Below, one piece after another: positions 25,360 through 33,481 of a stretch of DNA of 64,000 bases. A program made the translations under genes and the position numbers. The stretch spans positions 1 to 64,000 of the forward strand of contig NZ_JACHBG010000019.1 in the NCBI RefSeq assembly GCF_014207095.1, written 5' to 3'. The first letter of the stretch is position 1; every line of letters starts with the position of its first letter. This DNA comes from Martinezella lusitana. Its GTDB lineage: Bacteria > Pseudomonadota > Alphaproteobacteria > Rhizobiales > Rhizobiaceae. The notes below the pieces were generated by a model that saw only the letters and a program-made list of their open reading frames with translations, was not told the DNA's origin and did no database searches.

Positions 25360-25519
25360 TGGGATGAGAAGCTCACAAGGCTTCAAGCCAGCTTGGGAAG
25401 GAATGATGCCTTCCGCCTCGCCGGTACGCGGGCCGACCACGGATGAACTGGCGGCATGTGCACCGGGGGGACCGCCCTTCGGGACGAGATCGACAAGAGC
25501 GGGCAATGCCCGCTTTTTT
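25360..25519 (+). ncRNA. Candidate structured small RNA
   Basis: A gene-free 400-base stretch ends in a strong terminator with no upstream coding gene on that strand, implying a non-coding transcript. Nested stems AAGCT/AGCTT and GGCT/AGCC (25369-25394), a second stem GGAAGG/CCTTCC (25396-25401 with 25409-25414), a small CCC-TTC-GGG loop near 25480, and the terminator at 25498 can be drawn in order. The 5' end and promoter are not clear. It does not obviously match tmRNA, 6S, RNase P or SRP RNA as I know them. Confidence 0.45.
25498..25519 (+). terminator. Rho-independent terminator
   Basis: AGCGGGC/GCCCGCT (25498-25504 with 25508-25514), loop AAT, followed by T6, then a further T run. No coding gene precedes it on the plus strand; it would end the candidate small RNA. 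Confidence 0.85.
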
Positions 25520-25609
25520 GTTTTTTGCGGGTTTCCACCCCTGGGCAAGCTGCTACAAGTTTCGGGTCCAGTTCCTCGAAGTCACGATTGTCATACCCCC
25601 GCGTCCGGC

Positions 25610-26554
25610 ATGTCCGAAATCTTCACCGACGTTCTTCCGATCTTCCTGCTGATTCTCGTCGGCTGGGTCATCGTGCGCACTGGACTGTTGAAAGCCGATG
25701 TCGGCGAAGCGATGAGCGAGTTCGTCTTCAAAATCGCCGTGCCGCTCCTGTTGTTCCGGACGATTGCCGACGCGGATTTTCGCGGCGCGTCACCGTTTCG
25801 TTTGTGGGTCGCCTATTTTTCCGGCGTCGCCGTCACCTGGGCCGCCGGCCATGTCGTCGCCACACGGTTCTTCGGCCGGGATGCGCGCGTCGGCGTGCTG
25901 GCCGGTGTTTCCTCAGCCTTTGCCAATACGATCTTCATCGGCCTGCCTCTCGTCGGCCGCACGGTCGGGCCTGACGGCGTCATGGCCATGTCGATCCTGA
26001 TCGCCGTGCACCTTCCCACAATGATGATCGCCGGCACGCTGCTGATGGAGCAGGCCGAGCGCAAGGAGAATGGCGGGACCGGCCGCAGCACCGCCAAGCT
26101 ATTGCAACAAGTCGGCAGGAATCTCATCCGCAATCCTCTGGTCATCGGGCTCTTCTGCGGCCTGATCGTTCATCTGACCAGCCTTCGCATCCCCTCGACG
26201 CTTGCCACCGTCATCGACAGCATCGCCAGTATCGCGGGTCCGGCGGCACTGATTTCGCTCGGCATGGCGCTGCGTCAATACGGCCTCTCGGGCAATCTCG
26301 GTATCACCAGCGTCATCTCGGCCTTCAAGCTCCTTCTGTTGCCGGCCTGCGTGCTAGCGGCCGGCCATCTGCTGGGCTTGAGCCCGGAATGGCGCACCGC
26401 ACTCGTACTCACCGCCGCAGTTCCTACAGGTGTGAACGCCTGGCTGATTGCCAATCGCTTCGGTGTCGGTCACAGTCTCGCCGCCTCGACCATCACGCTG
26501 ACGACAGCGCTCGGGGCATTCTCAGTGTCGCTTTGGGCCTATCTGCTCGCTTAG
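25610..26554 (+). CDS. AEC-family (auxin efflux carrier-like) transporter
   Basis: Inner-membrane transporter of about 314 residues with roughly ten hydrophobic segments. N-terminal MSEIFTDVLPIFLLILVGW and the VFKIAVPLLLFRTIA segment, plus the C-terminal half beginning RNPLVIGLFCGLIVHL, are typical of the bacterial AEC family, members of which export or exchange dicarboxylates such as malate or malonate. I chose the ATG at 25610, where the first membrane helix begins; the frame is open back to 25289 but runs through the candidate small RNA and terminator. Substrate unknown; no linked catabolic genes. Confidence 0.87.
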   Translation: MSEIFTDVLPIFLLILVGWVIVRTGLLKADVGEAMSEFVFKIAVPLLLFRTIADADFRGASPFRLWVAYFSGVAVTWAAGHVVATRFFGRDARVGVLAGVSSAFANTIFIGLPLVGRTVGPDGVMAMSILIAVHLPTMMIAGTLLMEQAERKENGGTGRSTAKLLQQVGRNLIRNPLVIGLFCGLIVHLTSLRIPSTLATVIDSIASIAGPAALISLGMALRQYGLSGNLGITSVISAFKLLLLPACVLAAGHLLGLSPEWRTALVLTAAVPTGVNAWLIANRFGVGHSLAASTITLTTALGAFSVSLWAYLLA

Positions 26555-26675
26555 CGCAGGCTCAAGGTCGCCGATCGAAAAAGCATCTCTCCGCAAAAGG
26601 AGAGGCAGGCAGGAAAATGGTCATATATTTTGCGCATCCCGGCCTTCCCATCCGGAGCGCAGCAAAGGATGGCAC

Positions 26676-27833
26676 ATGAATATTGCGGCTCCGCTTACCA
26701 ATCCCGCATCGGCCTATTCGCATAAGGTGTTCGTCCTCCAGGGCGGCGGCGCTCTCGGCTCCTATCAGGCCGGCGCCTTTCAGGCGCTCAGAGAGCAGAA
26801 TATCGACCCGGACTGGATCGCCGGCATCTCGATCGGCGCCATCAACGCCGCCATCATGGCCGGCAACGTACCGGGGGAGAGGCTCGAGAAGCTGCGCTCC
26901 TTCTGGAACAAGATCACCGTTCAGCTTCCCGTCGACATGCTGATGCAGGATCGGCGCGAGACCAATCCCTTCTATCGCTCGGTAAGCAGCTGGTGGGTGT
27001 CGACCTTCGGGGCACCCGGCTTCTTTTCCCCTCGGGCGATCCCAGCCTGGTTCCAGGCACGCGGCTCGGCGGGCGCAACCAGCATCTATGATACCGAGCA
27101 ACTGCGCCAGACCCTGCTCGACCACGTCGATTTCGACCGAATCAATCATGGCCCGGTGCGGCTGAGCCTCGGCGCCGTCAACGTGCGAACCGGCAATTTT
27201 GCCTTCTTCGACAACAGGGACATCAAGATCGCGCCGGAGCATATCATGGCAAGCGGCGCGTTGCCGCCAGGCTTTCCGGTCATCAAGATCGGCGGCGAAT
27301 ACTACTGGGACGGCGGCCTCGTCTCCAATACGCCGCTGACCTACGTGCTGCGCAATGGCGCGGGCGTCGATACGGTGGTGTTCCAGGTTGATCTGTTCAG
27401 CGCAGTCGGCCCCTTGCCGCAGGATCTCGAGGAGGTCGAGGAGCGCCGCAAGGACATCACCTATTCCAGCCGTACCCGCCTCAACACCGATCTTTTCCTG
27501 GAGCGTCATCGCCTACGCCGCGCCATATCGGAGCTTTATGCGCGGCTTCCCGAAGAGGCCAAGGCCGATCCGGAGATCAAGAAGCTGGAGCAGCATTGCT
27601 CGGACTACGGCGTCACCATCATCCATCTCATCTATCGCAACAAACAATTCCGCTCGCACTCCAAGGATTACGAGTTCTCGTCGCTATCGATGCACGAGCA
27701 TTGGGAGGCCGGTTTGCGCGATGCCAGAAAGGCGCTGATAGCGGAGGACTGGCGCAAACCGCCAAGCGCTGAAGACGGGTTGAAGGTCTTCGATCTCGAC
27801 CAAAGAACCCGCTCGCGCCGGCACGCGACGTGA
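26676..27833 (+). CDS. Patatin-like phospholipase with DUF3734-type C-terminus
   Basis: Lipid acyl hydrolase. The patatin core has the oxyanion Gly-rich loop VLQGGGALGSYQAGAF, the nucleophile elbow GISIGA with Ser near residue 52, and the Asp of the catalytic dyad in YWDGGLVSNTPL. The last 140 residues (QVDLFSAVGPLPQDLEEVEERRKDI to the end) look like the DUF3734 extension found in alphaproteobacterial patatins. No signal peptide, so probably cytoplasmic or membrane-peripheral. Relatives have been linked to phospholipid turnover and to polyhydroxybutyrate granules; neither can be chosen here. Convergent with the cytochrome c gene across a bidirectional terminator. Confidence 0.9.
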   Translation: MNIAAPLTNPASAYSHKVFVLQGGGALGSYQAGAFQALREQNIDPDWIAGISIGAINAAIMAGNVPGERLEKLRSFWNKITVQLPVDMLMQDRRETNPFYRSVSSWWVSTFGAPGFFSPRAIPAWFQARGSAGATSIYDTEQLRQTLLDHVDFDRINHGPVRLSLGAVNVRTGNFAFFDNRDIKIAPEHIMASGALPPGFPVIKIGGEYYWDGGLVSNTPLTYVLRNGAGVDTVVFQVDLFSAVGPLPQDLEEVEERRKDITYSSRTRLNTDLFLERHRLRRAISELYARLPEEAKADPEIKKLEQHCSDYGVTIIHLIYRNKQFRSHSKDYEFSSLSMHEHWEAGLRDARKALIAEDWRKPPSAEDGLKVFDLDQRTRSRRHAT

Positions 27834-27860
27834 TTCGCAAACCCTGATTCGCGAACACGG

Positions 27861-27887
27861 AAAACCCGGCTTTTGCGGCCGGGTTTT
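27861..27887. terminator. Bidirectional terminator
   Basis: AAAACCCGGC/GCCGGGTTTT (27861-27870 with 27878-27887), flanked by A and T tracts on both sides, between convergent patatin and cytochrome c genes. Confidence 0.88.
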
Positions 27888-27914
27888 CAATTGATCAACC
27901 GTTCACGGACTGCG

Positions 27915-28490
27915 TTAGTTGGTGGCAGCCGGCGCGTTCGGATCCGGCAGCGGCACCTGCGTATCGGCAAGCGTGCGCAGATAGGCGATCACGTTGGCAC
28001 GATCTTCTTCCTTCGGCAGACCGGCAAAGCCCATCGCGGTTCCCGCGACGAACTTCTTAGGGGAAGCCAGGAAATGATAGAGGTGATCGTAGGTCCACTT
28101 CTGCGAACCACCCTTGGAGAAGTCCTTCATGCCGGCCGAATAGGCGAAGCCTTCATGCTCGGCAACAGGGCGGTCGACGATACCCCAGAGATCGGGGCCA
28201 ACCTTGTTCGGCCCTCCCTTCTCTCCGGAATGACAGGCCTGACACTTCTTGAAGATCGTTTCACCAACCTTGGCATCAGCCTTCTGCATCAGCTGAGCGA
28301 TCGGCGTATCCGGCTTGGCGGCCGCGCCCTTCTCGCCACCAGCCGGCTCTTCGGCAGCGACGATGGCGAAGCCCGGCTTTTCCGGTGTTTCTGAATGGAA
28401 AATAAATCCTGACGCGAGCGACACGGACTTCAACACGAACAGCGTGGCCAAAAGTGCCCCGACTCCCATGTTCACGTAGGATGAATTCAT
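27915..28490 (-). CDS. cycM: Membrane-anchored cytochrome c (CycM type)
   Basis: c-type cytochrome tethered to the inner membrane and facing the periplasm, able to carry electrons from the bc1 complex to terminal oxidases. An uncleaved N-terminal anchor (about residues 8-32) precedes an Ala/Glu/Lys-rich linker and a class I cytochrome domain with haem site CQACH (Cys83, Cys86, His87) and a distal Met in GTAMGFAGL. The length of 191 agrees with rhizobial CycM. ATG start at 28490. Divergent from kdsB. It ends at a shared terminator with the patatin gene. Confidence 0.92.
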   Translation of the reverse strand: MNSSYVNMGVGALLATLFVLKSVSLASGFIFHSETPEKPGFAIVAAEEPAGGEKGAAAKPDTPIAQLMQKADAKVGETIFKKCQACHSGEKGGPNKVGPDLWGIVDRPVAEHEGFAYSAGMKDFSKGGSQKWTYDHLYHFLASPKKFVAGTAMGFAGLPKEEDRANVIAYLRTLADTQVPLPDPNAPAATN

Positions 28491-28641
28491 CTGCTATGCT
28501 CCCCTCGCCGCCAGCATCCTCAGCCGGCCCATCTTGAATTCGCGCGAAACCTATGTCTTTTGGCTGTTTCTTGCAACTCTGTAAACGGCCTCCACCGTGA
28601 GACGTTTTGACACTTTTCCCGCAGGAATAGAAGGCCCAAGA

Positions 28642-29397
28642 ATGACAGATCCAAATTTAGACAAGACGCTGGTTCTCATTCCTGCCCGAATGGCCTCCAC
28701 CCGCCTGCCCGGCAAACCGCTTGCTGACATTTGCGGCCTGCCCATGATCGTACAGGTTGCCAAGCGCGCGCGCGAGGCGGCGATCGGTCGCATCATCGTC
28801 GCCGTCGACGATCAGAATGTCTACGACGCAGTGGCCAATGCCGGCTTCGACGTGGTGATGACGCGGGGCGACCATCAATCCGGCTCGGATCGCATTTATG
28901 AGGCCCTGCAGGCCGCGGATCCGCATGGCCGTGCCGAGATCGTCGTCAACGTGCAGGGCGACCTGCCGACGATCGATCCCGAGACCATTCGCGCCTCGCT
29001 GCGCCCGCTCGAAAATCCGGCCGTCGACATCGCGACGCTCACCGTCGAAATCAAGGACGAGGAAGAAAAGACCCTGCCGAGCGTGGTCAAGGTTGTGGGG
29101 TCGCCGATCTCTGACAGCCGCCTGCGGGCGCTCTATTTTACCCGCACCACCGCCCCTTACGGCAACGGGCCGCTCTATCATCACATCGGCCTTTACGCCT
29201 ATCGCCGCTCGGCCCTCGAGAAATTCGTCAGCCTCGGTCCATCGACGCTGGAACGGCGCGAATCGCTTGAGCAGCTGCGGGCGTTAGAAGCCGGCATGCG
29301 CATCGATGTGGAGATCGTTGACACGGTTCCGCTCGGTGTCGATACTCCCAAGGACCTTGAAAAGGCCCGACGCATTCTTTCCGCCGCCTCTCTCTGA
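28642..29397 (+). CDS. kdsB: 3-deoxy-manno-octulosonate cytidylyltransferase
   Basis: Activates KDO to CMP-KDO for lipopolysaccharide inner-core synthesis. The nucleotide-binding start LVLIPARMASTRLPGKPL, the metal-site VVNVQGDLPTIDP and the substrate loop HHIGLYAYRRSALEKF are all present. 251 residues, the standard length. The ATG at 28642 has AGAAGG upstream; an in-frame GTG at 28597 is rejected. The next gene, pheA, follows by about 40 bases that contain a short tandem repeat, so the pair is probably one transcription unit. Confidence 0.96.
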   Translation: MTDPNLDKTLVLIPARMASTRLPGKPLADICGLPMIVQVAKRAREAAIGRIIVAVDDQNVYDAVANAGFDVVMTRGDHQSGSDRIYEALQAADPHGRAEIVVNVQGDLPTIDPETIRASLRPLENPAVDIATLTVEIKDEEEKTLPSVVKVVGSPISDSRLRALYFTRTTAPYGNGPLYHHIGLYAYRRSALEKFVSLGPSTLERRESLEQLRALEAGMRIDVEIVDTVPLGVDTPKDLEKARRILSAASL

Positions 29398-29403
29398 CGG
29401 CAT

Positions 29404-29433
29404 CCCCCAAAGGCAGTCCCCCCAAAAGGCAGT
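29404..29433. repeat. Tandem 15-base repeat carrying the pheA Shine-Dalgarno
   Basis: CCCCCAAAGGCAGT (29404-29417) is followed after one base by CCCCCAAAAGGCAGT (29419-29433). The second copy supplies AAAAGG 6 bases or so before the pheA ATG. Looks like a local duplication with C and A homopolymer length variation. Confidence 0.6.
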
Positions 29434-29436
29434 TAA

Positions 29437-30291
29437 ATGATAACCAAGACCAACAAGATCTCCTTCCAGGGCGACTATGGCGCCAATTCCGACATGGCGA
29501 GCCGTGACATGTTCCCGACCATGGAGCCGCTGCCCTGCCAGACCTTTGAGGATGCCTTTTCCGCCATCGACAATGGTGAGGCCGATCTCGGCATGATTCC
29601 GATCGAGAACACCATAGCCGGACGTGTCGCCGACATTCACCACCTGCTGCCGGATTCGCGCCTGCATATAGTCGGCGAATATTTCATGCCGATCCGCTTC
29701 CAGCTGATGGTGCTGCCGGGCGTGAAGAAAGAAGAGATCCGCACGGTGCACAGCCATATCCATGCGCTTGGCCAGTGCCGCAATATCGTGCGTGCCAATG
29801 GCTGGAAGCCTGTGATCGCCGGCGATACAGCCGGCGCCGCCAAGCTGGTGCAGGAAACCGGCGACCGCAGCATGGCAGCGCTGGCGCCGCGGCTGGCAGC
29901 CGATCTCTACGGTCTCGAAATCATCGCGGAAAATGTCGAGGATACCGAAAACAACATGACGCGCTTCGTCGTGCTCTCGCGCGACGAGAACTGGGCGGAA
30001 CGCAGCACACCGGACGAAAAGATCGTCACGACCTTCGTCTTCAACGTGCGCAACATCCCGGCATCGCTTTACAAGGCGCTCGGCGGCTTCGCGACGAACG
30101 GCATCAACATGACGAAGCTCGAAAGCTACCAGCTCGGCGGCCGTTTTGTAGCGACGCAGTTCTATGCCGATATCGAGGGCCACCCTTCGGATGCGCATGT
30201 GCGCCGCGCACTGGAAGAGTTGCGGTTTTTCTCCGAAAAAGTTCGCATCCTCGGCGTCTACAAGGGCCATCCGATGCGTGGAAAGCTCTAA
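29437..30291 (+). CDS. pheA: Prephenate dehydratase
   Basis: Converts prephenate to phenylpyruvate in phenylalanine synthesis. This is the monofunctional form without a chorismate mutase domain. The catalytic domain opens with ISFQGDYGANSDMA and carries the TRF motif in ENNMTRFVVLS and the conserved GDTAGAAKLV. A C-terminal ACT domain (from TTFVFNVRNIPASLYKALGGF) has the phenylalanine-sensing ESR-like region (TKLESYQLGGRF), so feedback inhibition by phenylalanine is expected. 284 residues, full length. Downstream of kdsB and probably co-transcribed. Confidence 0.96.
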   Translation: MITKTNKISFQGDYGANSDMASRDMFPTMEPLPCQTFEDAFSAIDNGEADLGMIPIENTIAGRVADIHHLLPDSRLHIVGEYFMPIRFQLMVLPGVKKEEIRTVHSHIHALGQCRNIVRANGWKPVIAGDTAGAAKLVQETGDRSMAALAPRLAADLYGLEIIAENVEDTENNMTRFVVLSRDENWAERSTPDEKIVTTFVFNVRNIPASLYKALGGFATNGINMTKLESYQLGGRFVATQFYADIEGHPSDAHVRRALEELRFFSEKVRILGVYKGHPMRGKL

Positions 30292-30385
30292 GCTTCATAG
30301 CTTGAGGGGCCGGCCATCCGTTGACGCCTTACTCTGCCAGCTTTGAGCGTCAGACTAAGGACGAGCAATCGACGCAGGCGCCAGA

Positions 30386-30784
30386 TCACCCCGCGTCCCT
30401 GGCAACGACCTCGATGTGATATCCGTCGGGGTCGACGACGAAGGCGGCGAAATAATCCGGCGCATAATGCGGCCGAAGGCCCGGCGGCCCGTTGTCTGTG
30501 CCGCCATGCGCCAAGGCAGCGTCATGAAACAGCACGACGGCTTCCTGGCTTGGCGCTGAGAAGGCAAGATGGAAGCCCAAGCCCGGCGGGCTTGCCGCAT
30601 CACCCCGCAACTTGATGGCAAATTTATCGCCACCGCCCGGCGGACCATAGCCGACGGCCTGATCAGGATCGCCAGGGTTCAGATCATCCCAGACCCGGAC
30701 ATAGCCCAATGGTGCAAATGCGGCGTCATAGAACGCTGCCGCCCGCTCGATATTCGAGACCCCGAAAGAAATATGATGCAGCAA
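30386..30784 (-). CDS. VOC-family (glyoxalase/bleomycin resistance fold) protein
   Basis: Metal-dependent dioxygenase/lyase/antibiotic-binding superfamily protein of about 132 residues. The paired beta-alpha-beta-beta-beta modules are visible: LLHHISFGVSNIERAAAFYDAAFAPLGY at the N-terminus and HYAPDYFAAFVVDPDGYHIEVVARDAG at the end, with His and Glu in the usual metal-ligand positions. The start is probably TTG at 30784 since a perfect AGGAGG lies 5 bases upstream; a longer frame to 30886 exists. Function unassigned. A second VOC gene lies about 140 bases upstream on the same strand. Confidence 0.82.
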   Translation of the reverse strand: MLHHISFGVSNIERAAAFYDAAFAPLGYVRVWDDLNPGDPDQAVGYGPPGGGDKFAIKLRGDAASPPGLGFHLAFSAPSQEAVVLFHDAALAHGGTDNGPPGLRPHYAPDYFAAFVVDPDGYHIEVVARDAG

Positions 30785-30925
30785 TTGAGCCTCCTGCGGC
30801 CAAATCGTTTCCCTAATATTCACCTCTAGCCCGGCAAAAGTGATCGCCCCCAACAGCATGTTGCGGGCGATCGGTTTCCCAGGCACAGCCGTCAGCAGAT
30901 GCCGCGGCTCATCCGTCGATGAAGT

Positions 30926-31294
30926 TTATTTATCCGGCTCACAAACACGAAGGCGATGACCGTCCGGATCGAGCACGACGAAGGTCGGGCCGAAGTCCAT
31001 CGTCGTCAGTTCCTGCGCAATCGGCAGGCCTTTCGCTTTCCAATCCTGATAGTGCTTTTCGACCGCTCCGGCGCCTTCGACCATGAAACCCAGCTCGCCG
31101 CGATTGCCGATGGCGGAAGGTTGCGGCTCTACGCTGCTGCGGCGCCACAGGCCGAGATTGAAGCCGTTTTCGAGCGAGAAGGCCACGAAATTCGGCGATG
31201 AGAAGGTCGGCTCGTGGCCAAGCAAATCACGGTAGAACGGTGCGCTCTCGGCAGGATCCTTGACGTAGAAGACGATGAGATTCGGGGTCATCAT
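30926..31294 (-). CDS. VOC-family protein (122 aa)
   Basis: A second small VOC protein. It opens MMTPNLIVFYVKDPAESAPFYRD, the typical first strand and helix, and closes with TTMDFGPTFVVLDPDGHRLRVCEPDK. Central GELGFMVEGAGAVEKHYQDW forms the second module. ATG start at 31294 with AGAGGA upstream; the frame continues to 31537 but this region lacks family character. Not obviously a recent duplicate of the downstream VOC gene, as the sequences are quite different. Proteins of this type are often named glyoxalase or PhnB-like, without proven activity. Confidence 0.82.
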   Translation of the reverse strand: MMTPNLIVFYVKDPAESAPFYRDLLGHEPTFSSPNFVAFSLENGFNLGLWRRSSVEPQPSAIGNRGELGFMVEGAGAVEKHYQDWKAKGLPIAQELTTMDFGPTFVVLDPDGHRLRVCEPDK

Positions 31295-31502
31295 TTGGAC
31301 ATTCCTCTTGGTTGAGATGGATATTGGGGCATGGGTAGGCGGTCCGGCGGGTCTTGCGCGGCCCGCCGGGGAAAGATCTGTCGATGGTCGGTCAGGTGTT
31401 TGCTGACATGCGTTCCCAATGCGCATCGCGACCCTTGGATCAGCTTCCTGCGCTTGGGATTTTGATGTTGCGGATGTCGTTATCGCAGAAGTGCGAGATG
31501 CC

Positions 31503-31739
31503 TTAGCGCATCCGGTCTTCCTCGCGATAAGGGGCATGGCCGTCGAGAAAGCCGAGATCGCGCTTCACGGAATTCGGCGTTTCGTCGAGATCGAGACGAT
31601 TCCAGCGGCGGCTGAAATAGCCGCTCGCAGCCTGCAAGAGGCGAGCCGGCCATACCGGCATAAGAATGTTCCTGTCTGCGCGCGCCTCGATGCCGTCGCG
31701 ATGTGCCTGCTTCGTCATGGTGAAAACGTTGCTTGCCAT
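31503..31739 (-). CDS. Small hypothetical protein, DUF1127-like C-terminus (78 aa)
   Basis: Supported by an excellent Shine-Dalgarno (AGGAGG, about 7 bases before the ATG at 31739). The protein starts MASNVFTMTKQAHRDGIEA and ends with RRWNRLDLDETPNSVKRDLGFLDGH, a pattern recalling DUF1127 micro-proteins, where an Arg-rich helix is followed by a conserved D-x-G-[FL] turn. Such proteins in rhizobia and relatives have been tied to phosphate and RNA metabolism, but the match here is partial. It reads into the VOC gene region, about 200 bases upstream of the second VOC start. Confidence 0.6.
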   Translation of the reverse strand: MASNVFTMTKQAHRDGIEARADRNILMPVWPARLLQAASGYFSRRWNRLDLDETPNSVKRDLGFLDGHAPYREEDRMR

Positions 31740-31821
31740 GATCGGTCCTCCTTCCTGTTTGGATGGTCCGATAATAACCAGGCCTGCTGACAGTTTCTGG
31801 CAGTAGCGTTACGCCGGCAGC

Positions 31822-32508
31822 TTAATTATGGATCATGCCCTCTCGGGCCTGCCATTCCCTTGCGAGTGCGACTCGGCGGCGCGGGTAGCGCGCCTCCAGC
31901 ACGGCAAAGTCAACGATGCGGTCGGCGCGGAAATGGCGATAGTCCTGGCGCAGCTCGCACCAGGCCATGACGATGCGCGAATTGTCGAAATAGCCGAGCG
32001 CAAAGGGCCAGATGCGGCGGGTGGAAATCGTGCCGTTCACGTCGCCATAGGTCAATTGCACCATTCGCTCTGTGCGAATCGCCTTGCGCATCAGGGAAAG
32101 GTCGGCCTTGTCCTCCGTGATGCGCCGCGTGCCGACGACGACAGCCGCCTGATCGATCGCCTCGCGCATCTCCGCGGGCAGCACCGCGGCGATCTTCGCA
32201 AGCGCATCGGTTCCGGCTGCGGCCAGACGGGCGTCGGTTGCGCGCGCCACCCACCGTGACCCCAGAACCAATGCCTCGATCTCGTCCTGCGAAAACATCA
32301 TCGGCGGCAGCATGAAGCCCGGCTTCAGCACGTAACCAATACCGGGCTCGCCTTCGATCACAGCGCCCTGCGACTGCAGGCTGGCGATATCGCGGTAGAG
32401 CGTGCGCAGGCTGACGCCGGTTTCCTCGGCAAGCACCGCGCCGCTCACCGGCCGGCGGTAGCGCCGCAGCGTCTGCAACAGCGTCAGCAATCGTTCCGAG
32501 CGGGCCAT
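31822..32508 (-). CDS. YafY-type HTH/WYL-domain transcriptional regulator
   Basis: An N-terminal DeoR-like winged helix (MARSERLLTLLQTLRRYRRPVSG, with recognition segment GVSLRTLYRDIASLQSQG) is followed by a WYL-like domain (MVQLTYGDVNGTISTRRIWPFALGYF, DYRHFRADRIVDFAV). WYL domains sense small ligands or nucleic acid. ATG at 32508, 13 bases after the nudC stop, so it is the third gene of a HIT-nudC-regulator operon. In related genomes YafY regulators sit beside VOC genes and may control them; the two VOC genes downstream fit that idea. Targets not identified. Confidence 0.88.
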   Translation of the reverse strand: MARSERLLTLLQTLRRYRRPVSGAVLAEETGVSLRTLYRDIASLQSQGAVIEGEPGIGYVLKPGFMLPPMMFSQDEIEALVLGSRWVARATDARLAAAGTDALAKIAAVLPAEMREAIDQAAVVVGTRRITEDKADLSLMRKAIRTERMVQLTYGDVNGTISTRRIWPFALGYFDNSRIVMAWCELRQDYRHFRADRIVDFAVLEARYPRRRVALAREWQAREGMIHN

Positions 32509-32521
32509 GGCGAAGTAAGAC

Positions 32522-33481
32522 CTAGCGCTTCCATTCCACCCAATCACGCATCAGACGATGGGCGATGGCGCCCTTGGGCGGAGAGGTGTTGCCTGATGCA
32601 GAGACGCGATCGAGCATGGCAAGCGTCTGCTCCGGCGTGAACCAGCGACAATCGTCGAGTTCTGCCCCATCCATATGGATTTCCGTCGACTTCGCCTCGG
32701 CATAGCAGCCGATCATCAACGAATGAGGCATCGGCCAGGGCTGCGACGCATGGTAGCGTATGCGGCCGGTATGGATGCCCGATTCCTCGAACGTCTCACG
32801 GCGTACGGCATTCTCGATGGTTTCGCCCGGCTCCAGGAAGCCGGCAAGGCAGGAGTACATGCCGGGCGCGAAATGGTGACTGCGGCCAAGCAGGCAGCGG
32901 TTCCGCTCCTCGTCGACGACAAGCATGATGACCACAGGGTCGGTGCGCGGAAAAATCGTATGTTCGCAAGCCGTGCAGACCCGCTTATAGCCGCCGATGC
33001 GGCTTTCCATGACCGAACCACAGCGGCCGCAGAAGCGATTGTCGCTGTTCCAACGGATGAGGCTCATGCCTTGCGCCGCCTCGCCGAGGATTTCTCCCTC
33101 CAGCAGAAGATCGCGCCACAGCGAACGCATGTCAGCCGGCTTGTACTGGCTGGCGAGTTCATCTGCATTGATGCCTACCGGCACGGCCAGTCGCGGCTCC
33201 CCGGTCTTGCGGTAACCGAGCAGGACGGCTTCCTCCCAGTTCGGATCAAGCCCCTGCAGCTCGTAGCGGGCGAACAGGGGATCGAGCACCTGGCCGTCAT
33301 GCTTCAAAACAAGCCGGTCCTGAGCGAAGGCCAGGATATGCGTGCCTTCCTTGGCGAGCGCGTGCTTGATCGTTTCCTCGTCGCGATGCTCGGCATCCCG
33401 GTCGAGCTGATTTTCCGCAAAGGCGGTGAGGCTGCTGGCTTCCGGATGCGGCGCATCCGAGGAAAAGATGGAATGGCTCAT
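32522..33481 (-). CDS. nudC: NAD(+) diphosphatase / NAD-RNA decapping Nudix enzyme
   Basis: Hydrolyses NAD(H) to NMN and AMP, and in E. coli removes NAD caps from RNA. A zinc ribbon (FCGRCG and CTAC pairs) precedes the Nudix box GFLEPGETIENAVRRETFEESGI, and the NudC-specific SQPWPMPHSLM motif follows, confirming the subfamily. The N-terminal domain (residues 1-150) is the usual NudC extension. 319 residues. The ATG at 33481 overlaps the stop of the upstream HIT gene as ATGA, giving tight coupling, and a WYL regulator follows. Confidence 0.94.
   Translation of the reverse strand: MSHSIFSSDAPHPEASSLTAFAENQLDRDAEHRDEETIKHALAKEGTHILAFAQDRLVLKHDGQVLDPLFARYELQGLDPNWEEAVLLGYRKTGEPRLAVPVGINADELASQYKPADMRSLWRDLLLEGEILGEAAQGMSLIRWNSDNRFCGRCGSVMESRIGGYKRVCTACEHTIFPRTDPVVIMLVVDEERNRCLLGRSHHFAPGMYSCLAGFLEPGETIENAVRRETFEESGIHTGRIRYHASQPWPMPHSLMIGCYAEAKSTEIHMDGAELDDCRWFTPEQTLAMLDRVSASGNTSPPKGAIAHRLMRDWVEWKR

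Noticed and set aside
25289..25609. N-terminal extension of the AEC transporter
   Set aside because: It would run through a strong terminator and a structured RNA region; the first membrane helix starts at 25610.
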